From the NCBI RefSeq assembly GCF_011634835.1, contig NZ_SIRP01000001.1:2271579-2335578 (forward strand): a stretch of 64,000 bases of DNA, written 5' to 3'. This DNA is from Isoptericola sp. BMS4 (GTDB lineage: Bacteria > Actinomycetota > Actinomycetes > Actinomycetales > Cellulomonadaceae). How positions within the stretch are numbered: the first letter of the stretch is position 1; each line of letters opens with the position of its first letter. The translations under genes and the position numbers were made by a program. The notes beneath the pieces were generated by a model that made no database searches, was not told the origin of the DNA, and worked only from the letters and a program-made list of their open reading frames with translations. This document shows positions 63,350 to 64,000 of the stretch, piece after piece.

Positions 63350-63666
63350 CCTCTCGAACGCGCTGGTCCCGGAATGGTCACGAAACCTCGGAGACTGTTG
63401 ACGTGGACCGCGAGCGGTGAATACGTTCCCTCCATCTCCGGAATTGGGAGAGGAACCTTACAGATGCGGATTCTGGCGACGTCGAGGATGACGTCGACAC
63501 CGACGGCGTCGTCGATCGCCGGGGGCGAAGAGGCACCCGTCGCTCGACCCGCGGGCGCGTGCGATCTGGGCGCGGCCGCGGTCCGGGGGGACGTCCGCCA
63601 CACACCGAACGGCGCTGGACCTCAAGGCCGAGAGCCGGACAACCGAGACGAAGGGCATCCACGACG
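63350..63666 (+). promoter_or_regulatory. Long untranslated region before the NgcE-like gene, with a promoter
   Basis: No gene seen. TTGACG (63398-63403), an 18-nt spacer and TACGTT (63422-63427) form a housekeeping-type promoter, with +1 near 63434. The leader would be about 230 nt, long for this window, and contains TCTCCGGAATTGGGAGAG (63435-63452), an inverted repeat close to +1. The AAGGG before the start (63650-63654) serves as Shine-Dalgarno. Confidence 0.6.
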
Positions 63667-64000
63667 ATGACCAGGAACCCCATGGTGGAACCCACCGACC
63701 CGAGCCGCCGGACCCTCCTGCGTGCGGCGTTCTACTCCGCCGCCGCGCTGCCGTTCGGCCTCACGCTCGCCTCGTGCGCCACCGGGGGTGGCGACGGCGG
63801 GGACGACGACGCCACCACCGCGCCCACCGGGACGGGCGACGCGACCAACCCGTTCGGGATGGCGGAGAACACGACGGTGGACGCCGTGATCTTCGACGGC
63901 GGGTACGGCGTGGACTACGTCGAGTTCGCCGCCGAGATCCTCGCGGGCCTGCACGCGGGCTCGTCGGTGAAGGTGTCGCCGTCCACGCAGATCGCGACCG
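63667..64000 (+). CDS. ngcE: NgcE-like GlcNAc/chitobiose ABC transporter binding lipoprotein (partial, runs off the window)
   Basis: The first 111 codons are seen. The signal peptide has twin arginines (SRRTLLRA, 13-20), a hydrophobic core and a lipobox LASC, so Cys37 should be lipidated after possible Tat export. The mature start is Gly/Asp/Thr-rich, then NPFGMAENTTVDAVIFDGGYGVDYVEFAAEIL, which matches the N-terminus of actinobacterial N-acetylglucosamine/diacetylchitobiose binding proteins. It would capture chitin breakdown sugars for an ABC importer. ATG 63667 has AAGGG about 12 nt upstream. Assignment from the first third only. Confidence 0.8.
   Translation, partial: MTRNPMVEPTDPSRRTLLRAAFYSAAALPFGLTLASCATGGGDGGDDDATTAPTGTGDATNPFGMAENTTVDAVIFDGGYGVDYVEFAAEILAGLHAGSSVKVSPSTQIAT

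Noticed and set aside
63366..63390. Possible DasR (GlcNAc regulator) operator before the NgcE-like gene
   Set aside because: TGGTC occurs twice, but as direct copies with no matching inverted half, so the dyad of a DasR site is absent.

Overview
The window is a gene-dense, very high-GC stretch of an actinobacterial chromosome. The gene content fits a Micrococcales member near Cellulosimicrobium, Cellulomonas or Isoptericola; that placement is inference from gene content only. Three observations drive it: a mycothiol gene (mshC), a complete Pup-proteasome locus (mpa, dop, pup, prcB, prcA, pafA), and the order his/trp - lgt - glt - pyk - pdtaR - polA - rpsA - coaE - uvrB - uvrA that is typical of actinobacterial core chromosomes. 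No insertion sequence, prophage, CRISPR array or rRNA was seen.

Layout. 1-2911: a cut ABC permease, a divergent LacI regulator with a candidate operator array between them, and an M20 peptidase. 2928-7780: fructosamine kinase-like protein, DUF5703 protein, a small acidic protein, an aldo/keto reductase-like protein lacking the usual His, then uppP and mshC. 7848-11830: PAC2 protein, HAD phosphatase (CTG start), M50 membrane protease, trmI. 11963-19517: proteasome locus, with an unrecognised exported protein between dop and pup and an enlarged Dop loop. 19518-19818: a repeat island. 19819-33119: FKBP lipoprotein, hisF, a heterodimeric ABC exporter, hisI, trpE, two membrane proteins, trpC, trpB, trpA, lgt, many joined by 4-nt start/stop overlaps. 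33241-40796: gltB, gltD, pyk, closed by a very strong terminator. 40900-44078 (minus): an exported muropeptide-degrading pair (DUF1343/NamZ-like plus a beta-lactamase-fold hydrolase). 44459-44532: a tRNA with anticodon CAA but a short variable loop. 44712-52067: pdtaR, GNAT, thioesterase, polA, methyltransferase, rpsA. 52243-62804: ABC exporter, coaE, uvrB, a yybP-ykoY (Mn2+) riboswitch with two tandem terC genes, yciI, uvrA. 62822-64000: OsmC protein and the start of an NgcE-like sugar-binding lipoprotein.

Regulatory signature. At least nine genes have a TAnnnT hexamer followed by exactly 6 nt and then the start codon, the layout expected for leaderless transcripts. In two places the TAG stop codon of the upstream gene forms the first half of the next gene's -10 hexamer. 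Classical leaders also occur: rpsA has a near-consensus TTGACC-17-TAGGAT promoter, pup has a leader with a small hairpin, and terC has a metal riboswitch.

The most unusual items are the orphan exported protein inside the Pup locus, the long low-complexity insertion at the Dop loop, the repeat island after pafA, the atypical tRNA, and the CTG start that is needed to keep the catalytic Asp of the HAD protein. No wholly new system is proven by sequence alone.
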